DNA of 64,000 bases, taken from assembly GCF_001748145.1 (NCBI RefSeq), contig NZ_BCQA01000001.1, positions 434,001 through 498,000 on the forward strand. The letters run 5' to 3'. Numbering within the stretch: the stretch's first letter is position 1; every line of letters begins with the position of its first letter. The position numbers and the translations under genes are program-made. The DNA comes from Bosea sp. BIWAKO-01 (GTDB taxonomy: Bacteria > Pseudomonadota > Alphaproteobacteria > Rhizobiales > Beijerinckiaceae). Shown one piece after another: positions 27,210 to 34,176 of this stretch. The notes beneath the pieces were generated by a model, which made no database searches, was not told the origin of the DNA, and saw only the letters and a program-made list of their open reading frames with translations.

Positions 27210-27477
27210 GTTCATTGTGGATGGCCCGCTCGGCAGACCGGCGAAGGTTTCGCGCCGGGCTTCCGCGGGCCATTGCGGTGCCTGGCCGAAAGCCGGGGGC
27301 CAAGAGCCTTGCGCCCATGGCCCGATAGGGCGTTCGACGCAAAATAGCGATTAAATCAAGGCCTCGATAGACCGTCAGGCATGACTTCGTGTCACCGGTC
27401 CATGTCACCTGACGAGGCCCGTACCTCCAGCGAAACGCAGTGTTGAGCAATCCCTCCGGGCCGCCTACGCTCTCTCC
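27210..27477. other. Boundary region between chromosome and left accessory segment
   Basis: No gene is seen. An interrupted inverted repeat is present: CGTCAGG (27373-27379) faces CCTGACG (27408-27414), with further GGCCTCG/AGGCC pairing outside. The junction of host and accessory DNA probably lies in or near this stretch. I could not find a copy of the tRNA-Phe attachment repeat here. Confidence 0.35.
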
Positions 27478-28305
27478 GTGATAGACCTTCCCCCCGCTTG
27501 GGCCCATCTTCAGCCGGCCTCCCTCAAGGCGCTCCTTGAGCCCCCCGGCAGGGTCCCGCAGGCTGTCCGCCTCACGCCCGATAGGCTCTCCGTCGAGGTC
27601 GCCCTTCAGGCTCCCATGGTCATCGCCGCGAGGCTCCTGCTGGCGCTTGCGGTGGAGAAGGGTGGACTGGTCCTCACCCCTGCGGGAGCCCTGAAGCGGG
27701 CCGATGTCCGGCATGTCTTCGACCGGACGGAGTGGCCGGGATACGACAAGGCCACCACTCCCGCGACGAACAAGGTCATCAACGAGCACGATGCCTACGG
27801 AGTCCTGTTCACACGGATCGTGCTGCAGGCAGCCCGGCTCCTGCGGAAGCGCTCGGGGGTGCTAAAGGCGAGCAAGGCAGGCAAGGCCATGCTGGCGCCC
27901 GAGGCCGCCCCCGCGCTGCTCGCCGAGCTGTTCGAAGCGACATTCTGGAAAGTGAACCTCCAGGACTTCGACCGGAACCCGCTTGAGTTCTGGCCCCAGC
28001 ACCACATGGGCGTGATCCTGTGGAGCCTGTCGGTGACCGCGCATGGCTGGTCCCATGCGAAGGACCTGATGCCGGCCTGTACGATCATGGAGACCATCGA
28101 GGACCCGATTGCTCCCGACTTTCCCGAGTTCGCCCTGACGACGCGGGTGCTCCGGCCGCTGTCATGGCTCGGGCTACTCGAGAGCCGAAGATCGGAGAAG
28201 AGGCCCGACGGCGGGCTCGATGACGTTTTCCGGAAGACCCCGCTATTCGACCAGTTGTTGCGGTTTGAGGTGGAGCTGAAGGGCAGCAGCGAGGCGCGGC
28301 ACTGA
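27478..28305 (+). CDS. Hypothetical accessory protein, possibly pRiA4b ORF-3-like
   Basis: The 275-residue soluble protein starts with GTG (MIDLPPAWAHL). A central part (LVLTPAGALKRADVRHVFD) resembles the N-terminal module of plasmid pRiA4b ORF-3-like proteins, as far as I can judge by eye. The C-terminal half contains GVILWSLSVTAHGW and a winged-helix-like LRPLSWLGLLESRRSEK. No catalytic motif is clear. It heads a row of small phage-like genes on the same strand and is probably mobile-element cargo. Confidence 0.55.
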   Translation: MIDLPPAWAHLQPASLKALLEPPGRVPQAVRLTPDRLSVEVALQAPMVIAARLLLALAVEKGGLVLTPAGALKRADVRHVFDRTEWPGYDKATTPATNKVINEHDAYGVLFTRIVLQAARLLRKRSGVLKASKAGKAMLAPEAAPALLAELFEATFWKVNLQDFDRNPLEFWPQHHMGVILWSLSVTAHGWSHAKDLMPACTIMETIEDPIAPDFPEFALTTRVLRPLSWLGLLESRRSEKRPDGGLDDVFRKTPLFDQLLRFEVELKGSSEARH

Positions 28306-28330
28306 AGCGGAGATTTCGCGAGCTGGATGT

Positions 28331-28615
28331 TTGACCGGCCCCGTCAGCAGCAGCGCACCTCTCGCTTTCCGCGTCGGGCTTGCAGGTCCCCAGGGATGGC
28401 AGGCCATCAGCACCGCGCCGACGAGCAAGCGGGTGCTCGTGCTGTTTCAGTCTGGCGAGATGGAGGTCTGTTACCAGACCAATCACGGGGACGGCATCAA
28501 GGGCTCATGGCGGTTCTCCTTCGCTGATCGCGGCAGGCAGGCCCCATGGCCTACACATTGGCATCCTCTGCCCGCAGCCCTGACGCCCTCTGGGCGAGGA
28601 GGACAGCCTGAGTAG
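28331..28615 (+). CDS. DUF551-like small phage protein
   Basis: The 94-residue frame has the DUF551 pattern: WQAISTAPTSKRVLVLF at the start, then an aromatic region, and THWHPLPAAL near the end. These proteins are frequent in prophages and have no known activity. A TTG at 28331 is the only usable start, giving a 22-residue N-terminal extension that may not be native. The stop overlaps the start of the next gene. Confidence 0.65.
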   Translation: MTGPVSSSAPLAFRVGLAGPQGWQAISTAPTSKRVLVLFQSGEMEVCYQTNHGDGIKGSWRFSFADRGRQAPWPTHWHPLPAALTPSGRGGQPE

Positions 28616-28835
28616 GTGGACGAAGGCCGAATGGTGGAAGGTGCTGCATTGTTCCGCATTCGCAGTCGGCGGTGTGATCTTCCTCGTGTTCTCTGCCGCG
28701 TCCCTGTTCGTGAAGATCGTGTCCATGGTTGAGGGTTGGGCCGAGCGAAAGGAACTGATGGCCCGCTACCGCCTCAAGGAGCCCGCCCATGAAGGAAGCG
28801 TTCAGTGTGTCCAAGGTAGATGCCGACGAGGATGA
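28608..28835 (+). CDS. Small phage-type membrane protein, apparent CTG start
   Basis: The 75-residue product reads SRWTKAEWWKVL, then one hydrophobic helix (AFAVGGVIFLVFSAASLFVK, about 18-37) and a charged tail. A strong AGGAGG lies a few bases before an in-frame CTG at 28608, overlapping the DUF551 stop, which suggests coupled translation from CTG. The nearest standard start, GTG 28641, would cut off the aromatic N-terminus. It resembles small holin-like proteins, but that function is not shown. Confidence 0.5.
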   Translation: MSRWTKAEWWKVLHCSAFAVGGVIFLVFSAASLFVKIVSMVEGWAERKELMARYRLKEPAHEGSVQCVQGRCRRG

Positions 28836-28875
28836 TCTCGTTACCATTCGCATACGATCGAACGCGACCTATTGA
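28789..28875 (+). CDS. 28-residue acidic small ORF
   Basis: It encodes MKEAFSVSKVDADEDDLVTI followed by a short basic tail. It overlaps the end of the preceding membrane-protein gene in another frame and has AAGGAGCCC before its ATG. It is too short for domain assignment. Such overlaps are typical in phage gene clusters. Confidence 0.4.
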   Translation: MKEAFSVSKVDADEDDLVTIRIRSNATY

Positions 28876-28907
28876 GGCTTTAGACGGTCACGAGCGGATA
28901 CACCGCC

Positions 28908-29072
28908 CTGAACAAAACGGAGAACATCGCCGAACTGGCGAGGTCGTTCCCGCCGACGCAATCGACGCCTGAAGAGATCGCGGGCCGCCGCGAGGAACGC
29001 CGCAAACGGATCGACGCGGCGAAGGCAGGCCAGCTTGCCCCGAAGGATCATCGCGGTCGGCATAACCGTTAA
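28908..29072 (+). CDS. Possible 54-residue charged phage ORF
   Basis: The frame encodes NKTENIAELARSFPPTQS, then a highly charged helix (EEIAGRREERRKRIDAAKAG). It looks protein-like in composition. Only a CTG start is available and no ribosome binding site is seen, so it may be a fragment. Confidence 0.25.
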   Translation: MNKTENIAELARSFPPTQSTPEEIAGRREERRKRIDAAKAGQLAPKDHRGRHNR

Positions 29073-29147
29073 CCGCCCGCTTGCACAAAGCTACATTCTT
29101 CCCCCATAAAGCCACGACTTCGCCACGAGTGTTACAAAGGGGCTGGT

Positions 29148-29579
29148 ATGGCGAACCCGTTCTGTCGCGCCGGTATTGTCGGCTTGTTGGTATCTGGCTG
29201 CTCGGCCCAATCGGTGCCGACAGTCGAGTCAATCACGAAGCCGACGATGGAAACGTTTGCCCGTTTAGGGAGTTGGCGGCCCTGGCAACCAGCTCAACAA
29301 GAGAAGCTTCAGCCGGCTCCCGTCGTGCTTTCTGATGCTCCGCCTGAGCCGAGCAAGCCGATGTCCATCACGCCCGCGCAGGAGAAAATTACGGCTTCGA
29401 TACCCAAGCCCGCGCCTGTGGTCGCTAGCGCACCCAAACGAACGCCTCCGCCGGTTCCCCGCGTTGTGCCCGCTGCGGTGCCAACGGAACCGAGCAAGAG
29501 CGTACCGACGCTAGTATCGTGCCGCACCAGCAACGAACCCGGTCAACGCGTCAGCATGGAATGCAGCCCTGTCGACTGA
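29148..29579 (+). CDS. Proline-rich lipoprotein
   Basis: The 143-residue product has a lipoprotein signal: a short hydrophobic segment ending LLVSGC with the lipid-acceptor Cys at residue 18. The mature part is rich in Pro, Ala, Val and Ser (PKPAPVVASAPKRTPPPVP), and a cysteine pair lies near the C-terminus. Proline-rich lipoproteins in phage clusters can be outer-membrane spanins, but no partner inner-membrane spanin is obvious. AAAGGGGCTGGT precedes the ATG. Confidence 0.6.
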   Translation: MANPFCRAGIVGLLVSGCSAQSVPTVESITKPTMETFARLGSWRPWQPAQQEKLQPAPVVLSDAPPEPSKPMSITPAQEKITASIPKPAPVVASAPKRTPPPVPRVVPAAVPTEPSKSVPTLVSCRTSNEPGQRVSMECSPVD

Positions 29580-29997
29580 CAGCTGCGATTCAGCTTCGGA
29601 CCAATCGGCCCTCGAACGGCCAGACGGCGTTCTTCGCGTGCAGAACAGAGGAAGCAGCGATCATTGCGCCGTTTGCGGATGACCTTGAGGGTTATTTACG
29701 GGCCACCCAGGTGCTCGCCTCGAAGAAGCCGGGCATAAAGGCACAATTGATCGCAGGCGCGGGGCTTTGAACCGCATGACCATGTTCGTCGTCGGGACCA
29801 GGACTATGCAGAGCGGCGGGCTCTCCCAGCGAGCCTATTGCCTGGCACGTCCATCTCTGATTTTCGGACGTATTGGGCGATCCGCCGCGCGGGGACTGTA
29901 AGCAAGCGAAACCGGCACGGCCTGCGCCTCACGCTGGCCGCAACCGCCGTGGACACGTCAACGTGAGGCACGGTTAGCAGCTTGATGGGGGGACGGA
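29580..29997. other. Mostly non-coding accessory DNA
   Basis: A plus-strand frame ending at 29770 (ATQVLASKKPGIKAQLIAGA) looks protein-like at its C-terminus but lacks a credible start, so it may be a gene remnant. Nothing is recognised in 29771-29997. Confidence 0.3.
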
Positions 29998-30201
29998 ATG
30001 AAGGAGCCAGATTGGGACAGCCTGCGGCAGGACCAGTTGATTTATGCTGCCGCGGTCAACGCTTGGCACGCAAATCGGAATACTCAGCGGATCTACACGC
30101 TGCTCTGTTGGGCGACCGGTGTCGCTGTCGGGCTTTACGTGCACCACGTAGGCTGGCGCGGTCTGCTGGGCGGTTGGCTCTGGACTGCCGATAAGCTCTG
30201 A
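29998..30201 (+). CDS. Small single-TM membrane protein
   Basis: The 67-residue protein has an N-terminal polar helix (MKEPDWDSLRQDQLIYAAAV) and one hydrophobic segment (TLLCWATGVAVGLYVHHVGW). A strong GGGGGGA Shine-Dalgarno supports the start. No family is recognised; it belongs to the run of small phage-like membrane genes. Confidence 0.55.
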   Translation: MKEPDWDSLRQDQLIYAAAVNAWHANRNTQRIYTLLCWATGVAVGLYVHHVGWRGLLGGWLWTADKL

Positions 30202-30315
30202 CTGTCCCGTTTTTCGGCCGTCAACGATCGACAACCACTGAGCGGATCGGCTGGTTTGTGGCTTGCAAGCCGTCAGGTCAGGCTTGTTGCGGGTTCAGAA
30301 AGGGAGACCCGCAAC

Positions 30316-30507
30316 ATGTTCACTGATTTCACTCTTGCCATCCTGCTCGCCTACTTCGCGCTGGAATGCTCGGTCCATATTCGGGCGATCAGGATGCGCA
30401 TGAAGAGGCGCCACAGCGCCAAGGAGCGCGCCCTCGACCGCCTCGCACTGAAGGTCGTGCGGCTATCGGCTGGTGTCGCGATGGCCTTGCCCCTCGCCGC
30501 CGTCTGA
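30316..30507 (+). CDS. Small membrane protein, 63 residues
   Basis: MFTDFTLAILLAYFALECSV forms an N-terminal membrane helix. It is followed by a very basic stretch (RMRMKRRHSAKERALDR) and a second hydrophobic segment at the C-terminus. The start is supported by AAAGGGAG. Function is unknown. Confidence 0.5.
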   Translation: MFTDFTLAILLAYFALECSVHIRAIRMRMKRRHSAKERALDRLALKVVRLSAGVAMALPLAAV

Positions 30508-30510
30508 CGG

Positions 30511-30890
30511 TCAATCAGCGGCGGTAAAGGCCGCATCTACCTCCGCCGCCGTCGAGATCGTTCCGGCCTCGATGGCGGCTTTCACACGCGCGAACGTCTG
30601 AAACGTGGCGCTGGCGTGCGCTTGAACCCCGTCGCTGATCAGAGCCATCGCGGTGGCATTGACCGGATAGGTGTTGCCGTCGGCGCCATGCCGGACTGTG
30701 GTCCAATCAGGATCAGCCGCAGCGGCCACGCGCGCGTCCATGATCATGATCTTGCTGTGATCGTCGGTCGCGACAGGAACACCGGCCACCGCGATCCCAC
30801 CGATCTCAACCAGCCAGCGCAGCTCGGCAGCGTAAGCGATGAGGTTGACCGGCGCCAGCACCAGGGGGAATACGCCCCGGCTAGCCGGGT
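30511..30890 (-). pseudogene. DUF4376 phage tail-associated protein, N-terminus lost
   Basis: The C-terminal ~110 residues (LIAYAAELRWLVEIGGIAV to STAAEVDAAF) match the second half of the intact DUF4376 protein encoded at 32185-32709, including the ending AGTIST/AGTITT-AAE. The N-terminal ~60 residues are replaced by unrelated sequence running into an integrase fragment. I take this as a deletion junction, although an ATG at 30918 keeps a 135-codon frame open. Confidence 0.6.
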
Positions 30891-31076
30891 TCATCCGGGC
30901 TCGACGTCGTCGGGGCATTCGAACCAGTCGATTTCCGCGACAAACCTCCCCTCGGGATCGGTCTCCGTCGTTTCAATCACGACATCGTCGTCGCTCAGGG
31001 TCGCCTGAAGGTCCTTCGGCACCGCTTTGCGGAACCAAGACACGCCTGCCCTGGGATGCTTATGCGAACGCGCCAT
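30891..31076 (-). pseudogene. Site-specific integrase, N-terminal fragment
   Basis: The 61 residues beginning MARSHKHPRAGVSWFRKAVP resemble the N-terminal DUF6538-type arm found at the start of phage tyrosine recombinases. The reading frame then ends, so the catalytic domain is gone. It starts about 95 bp left of the attachment repeat at 31171 and reads away from it, as expected for the integrase of a separate element to the left. Confidence 0.6.
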
Positions 31077-31170
31077 CGAAAGAACCATCTGTAGCGCCCG
31101 CTTGTATCACTCGGGCGCCTGTACGTTCTTGATTGAGCGGTTTTTCTTTGCTGATCAGCCCCTGAGAAGG

Positions 31171-31191
31171 GGAGTGGTGCCCAGAGCTGGA
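31171..31191. repeat. Attachment site copy (tRNA-Phe 3' end), left boundary
   Basis: Twenty-one bases containing GGTGCCCAGAGCTGGA are identical to the 3' end of tRNA-Phe at 48067-48087. Flanking bases on both sides differ. This is the classic signature of integration into a tRNA gene and marks the left end of the 31.2-48.1 kb island. Confidence 0.85.
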
Positions 31192-31321
31192 GCGCCAGAA
31201 GTGAACAATTACAACGCGTTGACGTTCGCAAACCTTCGAAACCGGCCTCAACGTTCCCAATAGGTTACGCGCCGTCTCGCAAACCTTTCTCCCCCTGTTC
31301 GCCCCTCCGCGAGGTGGCGCC

Positions 31322-31417
31322 ATGAGCGACCCGGCGGGCTGGGTTCTGCCGGGTATCGTAGTGACGGTCTACGCCGGCTGGGGCCTGTGCTGGCTTAAGC
31401 GCCGGTGGCGCTCGTGA
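31322..31417 (+). CDS. 31-residue membrane peptide
   Basis: MSDPAGWVLPGIVVTVYAGW followed by a short basic tail gives one membrane helix with a positive C-terminus. It begins 1 bp after a GGTGGCGCC leader. Tiny proteins like this occur in phage lysis regions. Function is unknown. Confidence 0.4.
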   Translation: MSDPAGWVLPGIVVTVYAGWGLCWLKRRWRS

Positions 31418-31427
31418 TGATTCACTA

Positions 31428-31670
31428 TCACGGCACGCCCATCACTCCGGTTGATGCGCTCTGCCGAGCCGGTGCGGGTACCGGAGCAGCCGGCCTGCCA
31501 ACCTGCAAGGCTAACCAGGTCTTCGGTCCTGCGATGCCATCGGGATAAAGCCCGGCGGCACGCTGAAAGGCGACAAGAGCCGCCCGCGTCTTCAAACCTA
31601 AAAGGCCGTCGGCCGGGCCAGGATCATAGCCGAGCGAAAGCAGCGCGGCTTGCACCTCGCGAATGTCCAT
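31428..31670 (-). CDS. Peptidoglycan-binding domain protein, possible endolysin fragment
   Basis: The 80-residue product starts MDIREVQAALLSLGYDPGPA and continues LKTRAALVAFQRAAGLYPDG, a PG_binding_1 domain that spans residues 1-60. In phages such a domain is usually joined to a lysozyme or amidase domain. Here the frame ends after a proline-rich linker (PVPAPARQS), so the catalytic part may be lost. A second, shorter relic with the same MDIR start lies at 32094-32152. Confidence 0.6.
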   Translation of the reverse strand: MDIREVQAALLSLGYDPGPADGLLGLKTRAALVAFQRAAGLYPDGIAGPKTWLALQVGRPAAPVPAPARQSASTGVMGVP

Positions 31671-31801
31671 TTCGAAGCTCCGGGTTTGGAATAGGCGACG
31701 CGCGACGCGGATGGCCAAGCACAAGCAACCCTCATCGTGAATGAGGGTTCACTCCTCGCGGCAACTGCTCTAGAGAACCGCGGCAGTATCAGGGGTGCGC
31801 T

Positions 31802-32011
31802 GTGGATCAGTCAGAGTTCTGTTGCGAAACGTGCGGCTCTCCGCATGTCTCGATTCCTGCCAATCTTTGCCCTGACAGCGCAGTTCGGTGCGGCAGATGC
31901 GACAGCTTCATCGCAACCTGGGCAGACTATCGACAGGCGATCATGCTGGTCGTGTCTCATCGTGGCGCCGTCGCAGCCGACCCCACCCCCGCATCTGCGC
32001 TCCTGCATTAG
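31802..32011 (+). CDS. Small zinc-ribbon protein
   Basis: The 69-residue frame (GTG start) has two CxxC-type pairs, CCETCGSPHV and RCGRCDSFIA, spaced as in a zinc ribbon. It is followed by a helix (WADYRQAIMLVVSHRG). Small zinc-ribbon proteins are common in phage genomes. It ends 6 bp before the CAT-anticodon tRNA, and the two may be co-transcribed. Confidence 0.55.
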   Translation: MDQSEFCCETCGSPHVSIPANLCPDSAVRCGRCDSFIATWADYRQAIMLVVSHRGAVAADPTPASALLH

Positions 32012-32017
32012 GCCACT

Positions 32018-32093
32018 GGGGGCGTAGCTCAATGGTTAGAGCCGGCCGCTCATAACGGTCTGGTTGCAGGTTCAAGTCCTGCCGCCCCCACCA
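32018..32093 (+). tRNA. tRNA with CAT anticodon (Met or Ile2), phage-type
   Basis: All four arms fold: acceptor GGGGGCG/CGCCCCC with A discriminator and encoded CCA, and an anticodon stem around CTCATAA. The T-arm is GCAGG-TTCAAGT-CCTGC. Whether it serves Met or lysidine-modified Ile codons cannot be settled by eye. It lies inside the island, so it is a mobile-element tRNA and could itself be an attachment target. Confidence 0.85.
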
Positions 32094-32152
32094 ATCGCCA
32101 CGTTCGCCGAGCCGAGCGCGATCAGCGCCCGCTGTGCTGCCCGAATGTCCAT
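32094..32152 (-). pseudogene. N-terminal scrap of a peptidoglycan-binding protein
   Basis: Minus-strand codons give MDIRAAQRALIALGSANVA, which matches the start of the PG-binding protein at 31.4 kb. The frame then runs directly into the 3' end of the CAT tRNA. The gene was cut at the tRNA end, as happens when an element inserts there. Confidence 0.5.
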
Positions 32153-32184
32153 GGCGGAAGCTCCAGATATGATCGGTAGGCCCC

Positions 32185-32709
32185 TCAGCCGAAGGCCGCT
32201 TCGATCTCGGCGGCCGTCGTGATCGTCCCGGCCTCGATTTGCGCCAGCACCGCCCCCTCGATGCCGAACACCGTTCGGACATGCTCGCGGGCGGCGATCG
32301 CGAGCTGAGGGAAGTCCGCGTTGCTCACTGGGCGGAACACGCCGTCAGCGAACTTCCACGGATCGCCGTCAACGCGAACATTGAGCGCGATCGCCTGCAG
32401 CTCGGAGAGGTATTTGCCTTGGCTGCGATCGTCCGTGTGGATCTGCCAGCCATGCCAGGCGGTCCCTGCCTGCTCGGCGTGCCAGCGCCGATCGGCAACA
32501 TAGCCGATCAGTTCGGCCTTGGTCGGCAACGGGGGCGGATGCGGCGGCGAGTACGCGCCGTCCACGTAGGACCCGCCCTCTTCGACCGTTTCCCCAACGG
32601 CGAAGATCGTTGCCGCGACATCTGGATGGAAAACGTCCGCTGGCACGATGCCGTCAAGCCTAATAATCTCTGCCACTCGGCCGTCTGCGATGCGTGCGTA
32701 CTGTGCCAT
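32185..32709 (-). CDS. DUF4376 phage tail-associated protein
   Basis: The 174-residue protein has an N-terminal tail-fibre-assembly-like part (MAQYARIADGRVAEIIRLDG). A C-terminal DUF4376 domain (KAELIGYVADRRWHAEQAGT to the end) includes TDDRSQGKYLSELQAI. These proteins follow tail-fibre genes in many prophages of this order. The order here is conserved: it sits 9 bp after the tail-fibre stop on the same strand. Two damaged relatives lie at 30.5 kb and 37.6 kb. Confidence 0.75.
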   Translation of the reverse strand: MAQYARIADGRVAEIIRLDGIVPADVFHPDVAATIFAVGETVEEGGSYVDGAYSPPHPPPLPTKAELIGYVADRRWHAEQAGTAWHGWQIHTDDRSQGKYLSELQAIALNVRVDGDPWKFADGVFRPVSNADFPQLAIAAREHVRTVFGIEGAVLAQIEAGTITTAAEIEAAFG

Positions 32710-32718
32710 GTAATGCCC

Positions 32719-33593
32719 TTAGAATTCGAGGATGACCTGGCCGCCAGAGCCAACGCCGCCATTGGCGAATAGCGCGCCGCCTGACGCGCCGCCGCCCGGG
32801 AAGCCGCCATTCGCCCCCTGAACGGCCACCCCGGTGGTAACTGAGTTGGTGAAATTGCCAGTGTAGGAGGGGCCGCCCTGCGCCAAAACGAACAAGCCTG
32901 CACCGATCGAGTAGGCGATGCCGCCGCCGAAGCCGGGGCGATTGATTGTGCCGCCACTACCGCCCACCCCGCCTGCGCCGGAACCAGCTTGGATCGCGCC
33001 GTTGGCTGCTGTGCCGCCAACGCCCCCGAGCGCCGAGATGAGCGCACCGAAAGACGAGGTGCCGCCTGGGCCGCCGTTAGTTGGGCCTACACCAAGGCCA
33101 GAGGCTCCACCTGCGCCGACAACGACATTGTAAGATACGCCAGGCGTGACAGGGAAATCGCCTTCGCGATACTCACCGCCACCAGCGGCAGAGGCGACTG
33201 AATTGGCCGCAGCGGCTGCGCCGCCGCCACCTCCGCCGCCCGCCCATACTTGCGCGCGCACGCGGAAGACACCCGCCGGGCAAACCCAAGCAGTGGTGCC
33301 GGGCGTAGAGTAGACCAGCGTCGTGCGAGCAGCATTCTGTGTCAGGCCAGCCATTTGAATCGCAGTGCCGTCATAGATGCCGCGCAGAATCCCGCCGACG
33401 CCGAGATCGCCGGCGAGAAGGGCCGCGCCACCGGGGCGAAGAATTGACTTTGTGCCCGTCAGGCCGGTGACGGCCAACGTCGCCGCTCCGGTGTTGGTAG
33501 CGGTCAGCAGGATGTTGAGCGGAACCCCGATCAGGTCGGACCAGGCGGCCGGAGCAGGGTCTAGCGTGACAGTAAGCGCGTTCGCCGTGACGA
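32719..33593 (-). repeat. Inverted copy of tail-fibre 3' module
   Basis: This ~875-bp segment matches 36713-37587 in opposite orientation. The encoded proteins differ at scattered positions (for example WSDLIGVPLN against WSDLVGMPLN), so the copies have diverged. The similarity continues past the stop into the DUF4376 start. Confidence 0.8.
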
Positions 33594-34176
33594 TGACGGA
33601 GCTCTGTTCGTAGAGGCGGCTGATCAGGTGGAACAGCAACTGGCCGCCGGATTGGGCGAAGGGCAGATAGCCGAGTTCGTCGAGGACGATGAAGTCCATG
33701 CGCGAGAGATAGTCGGCCATGCGGCCTTGCCGGCCGGCGCGGGCCTCGGCCTCGAGCTTGTTGACGAGATCGACGACGTTGAAGAAGCGCCCCCGCGCGC
33801 CGGCACGGATGCAGGCCCGGGCGATCGCGATGGCGAGATGGGTCTTGCCGGTCCCGGTGCCGCCGACGAGAACGACATTGCGCTGATGCGCGATGAAGTT
33901 GCCGCCAGCCAAGTCGTGGACGAGCGTCTCGTTGAGCGGAGTACCGTCGAAGACGAAGTCGCCGACATCCTTGGCGAGGGGCAGCTTGGCGATGGTGATC
34001 TGGTACTTGATCGAGCGCGCCTGCTTCTCGGCGATCTCGGCCGATAGCAGATCGCCGACGATGCGCTGGGGTTCGTGCTGGCGCTTCACCGCCGTGGTGA
34101 TGATCTCGTCGAAGGCGGCCTTCATGCCGTAGAGCTTGAGCTCGCCCATGGTGGCGAGAATCTCCGAGCGTTCCAT
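32719..34176 (-). CDS. Chimeric frame: truncated IstB ATPase fused to phage tail-fibre C-terminus
   Basis: The first ~197 residues are the IS21 helper ATPase IstB (MERSEILATMGELKLYGMKA; Walker A VGGTGTGKTHLA; Walker B FIVLDELGYL) up to SSVIVTAN. There IstB would normally continue for another ~50 residues. The remaining ~288 residues are the glycine-rich tail-fibre C-terminus, starting ALTVTLDPAPAAWSDLIG and ending GGVGSGGQVILEF. The frame is uninterrupted. The start at 34176 overlaps the istA stop by one base. Loss of the IstB C-terminus probably inactivates it, and the tail part lacks its phage-attachment N-terminus. The join contains the shared bases CACGGCGAAC. Confidence 0.8.
   Translation of the reverse strand: MERSEILATMGELKLYGMKAAFDEIITTAVKRQHEPQRIVGDLLSAEIAEKQARSIKYQITIAKLPLAKDVGDFVFDGTPLNETLVHDLAGGNFIAHQRNVVLVGGTGTGKTHLAIAIARACIRAGARGRFFNVVDLVNKLEAEARAGRQGRMADYLSRMDFIVLDELGYLPFAQSGGQLLFHLISRLYEQSSVIVTANALTVTLDPAPAAWSDLIGVPLNILLTATNTGAATLAVTGLTGTKSILRPGGAALLAGDLGVGGILRGIYDGTAIQMAGLTQNAARTTLVYSTPGTTAWVCPAGVFRVRAQVWAGGGGGGGAAAAANSVASAAGGGEYREGDFPVTPGVSYNVVVGAGGASGLGVGPTNGGPGGTSSFGALISALGGVGGTAANGAIQAGSGAGGVGGSGGTINRPGFGGGIAYSIGAGLFVLAQGGPSYTGNFTNSVTTGVAVQGANGGFPGGGASGGALFANGGVGSGGQVILEF

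Larger units (their letters stand above)
27400..31190. mobile_element. Left accessory segment, decayed second island
   Basis: A run of small phage-type genes on the plus strand (DUF551, tiny membrane proteins, a proline-rich lipoprotein) lies here. A DUF4376 relic and an integrase N-terminus end just at the attachment repeat. The left end is not defined; I found no third copy of the repeat. The arrangement fits an earlier insertion at the same tRNA, later displaced. Confidence 0.5.

Noticed and set aside
27187..27789. 200-codon minus-strand frame
   Set aside because: It is antisense to the plus-strand hypothetical gene and lacks domains or a start signal.
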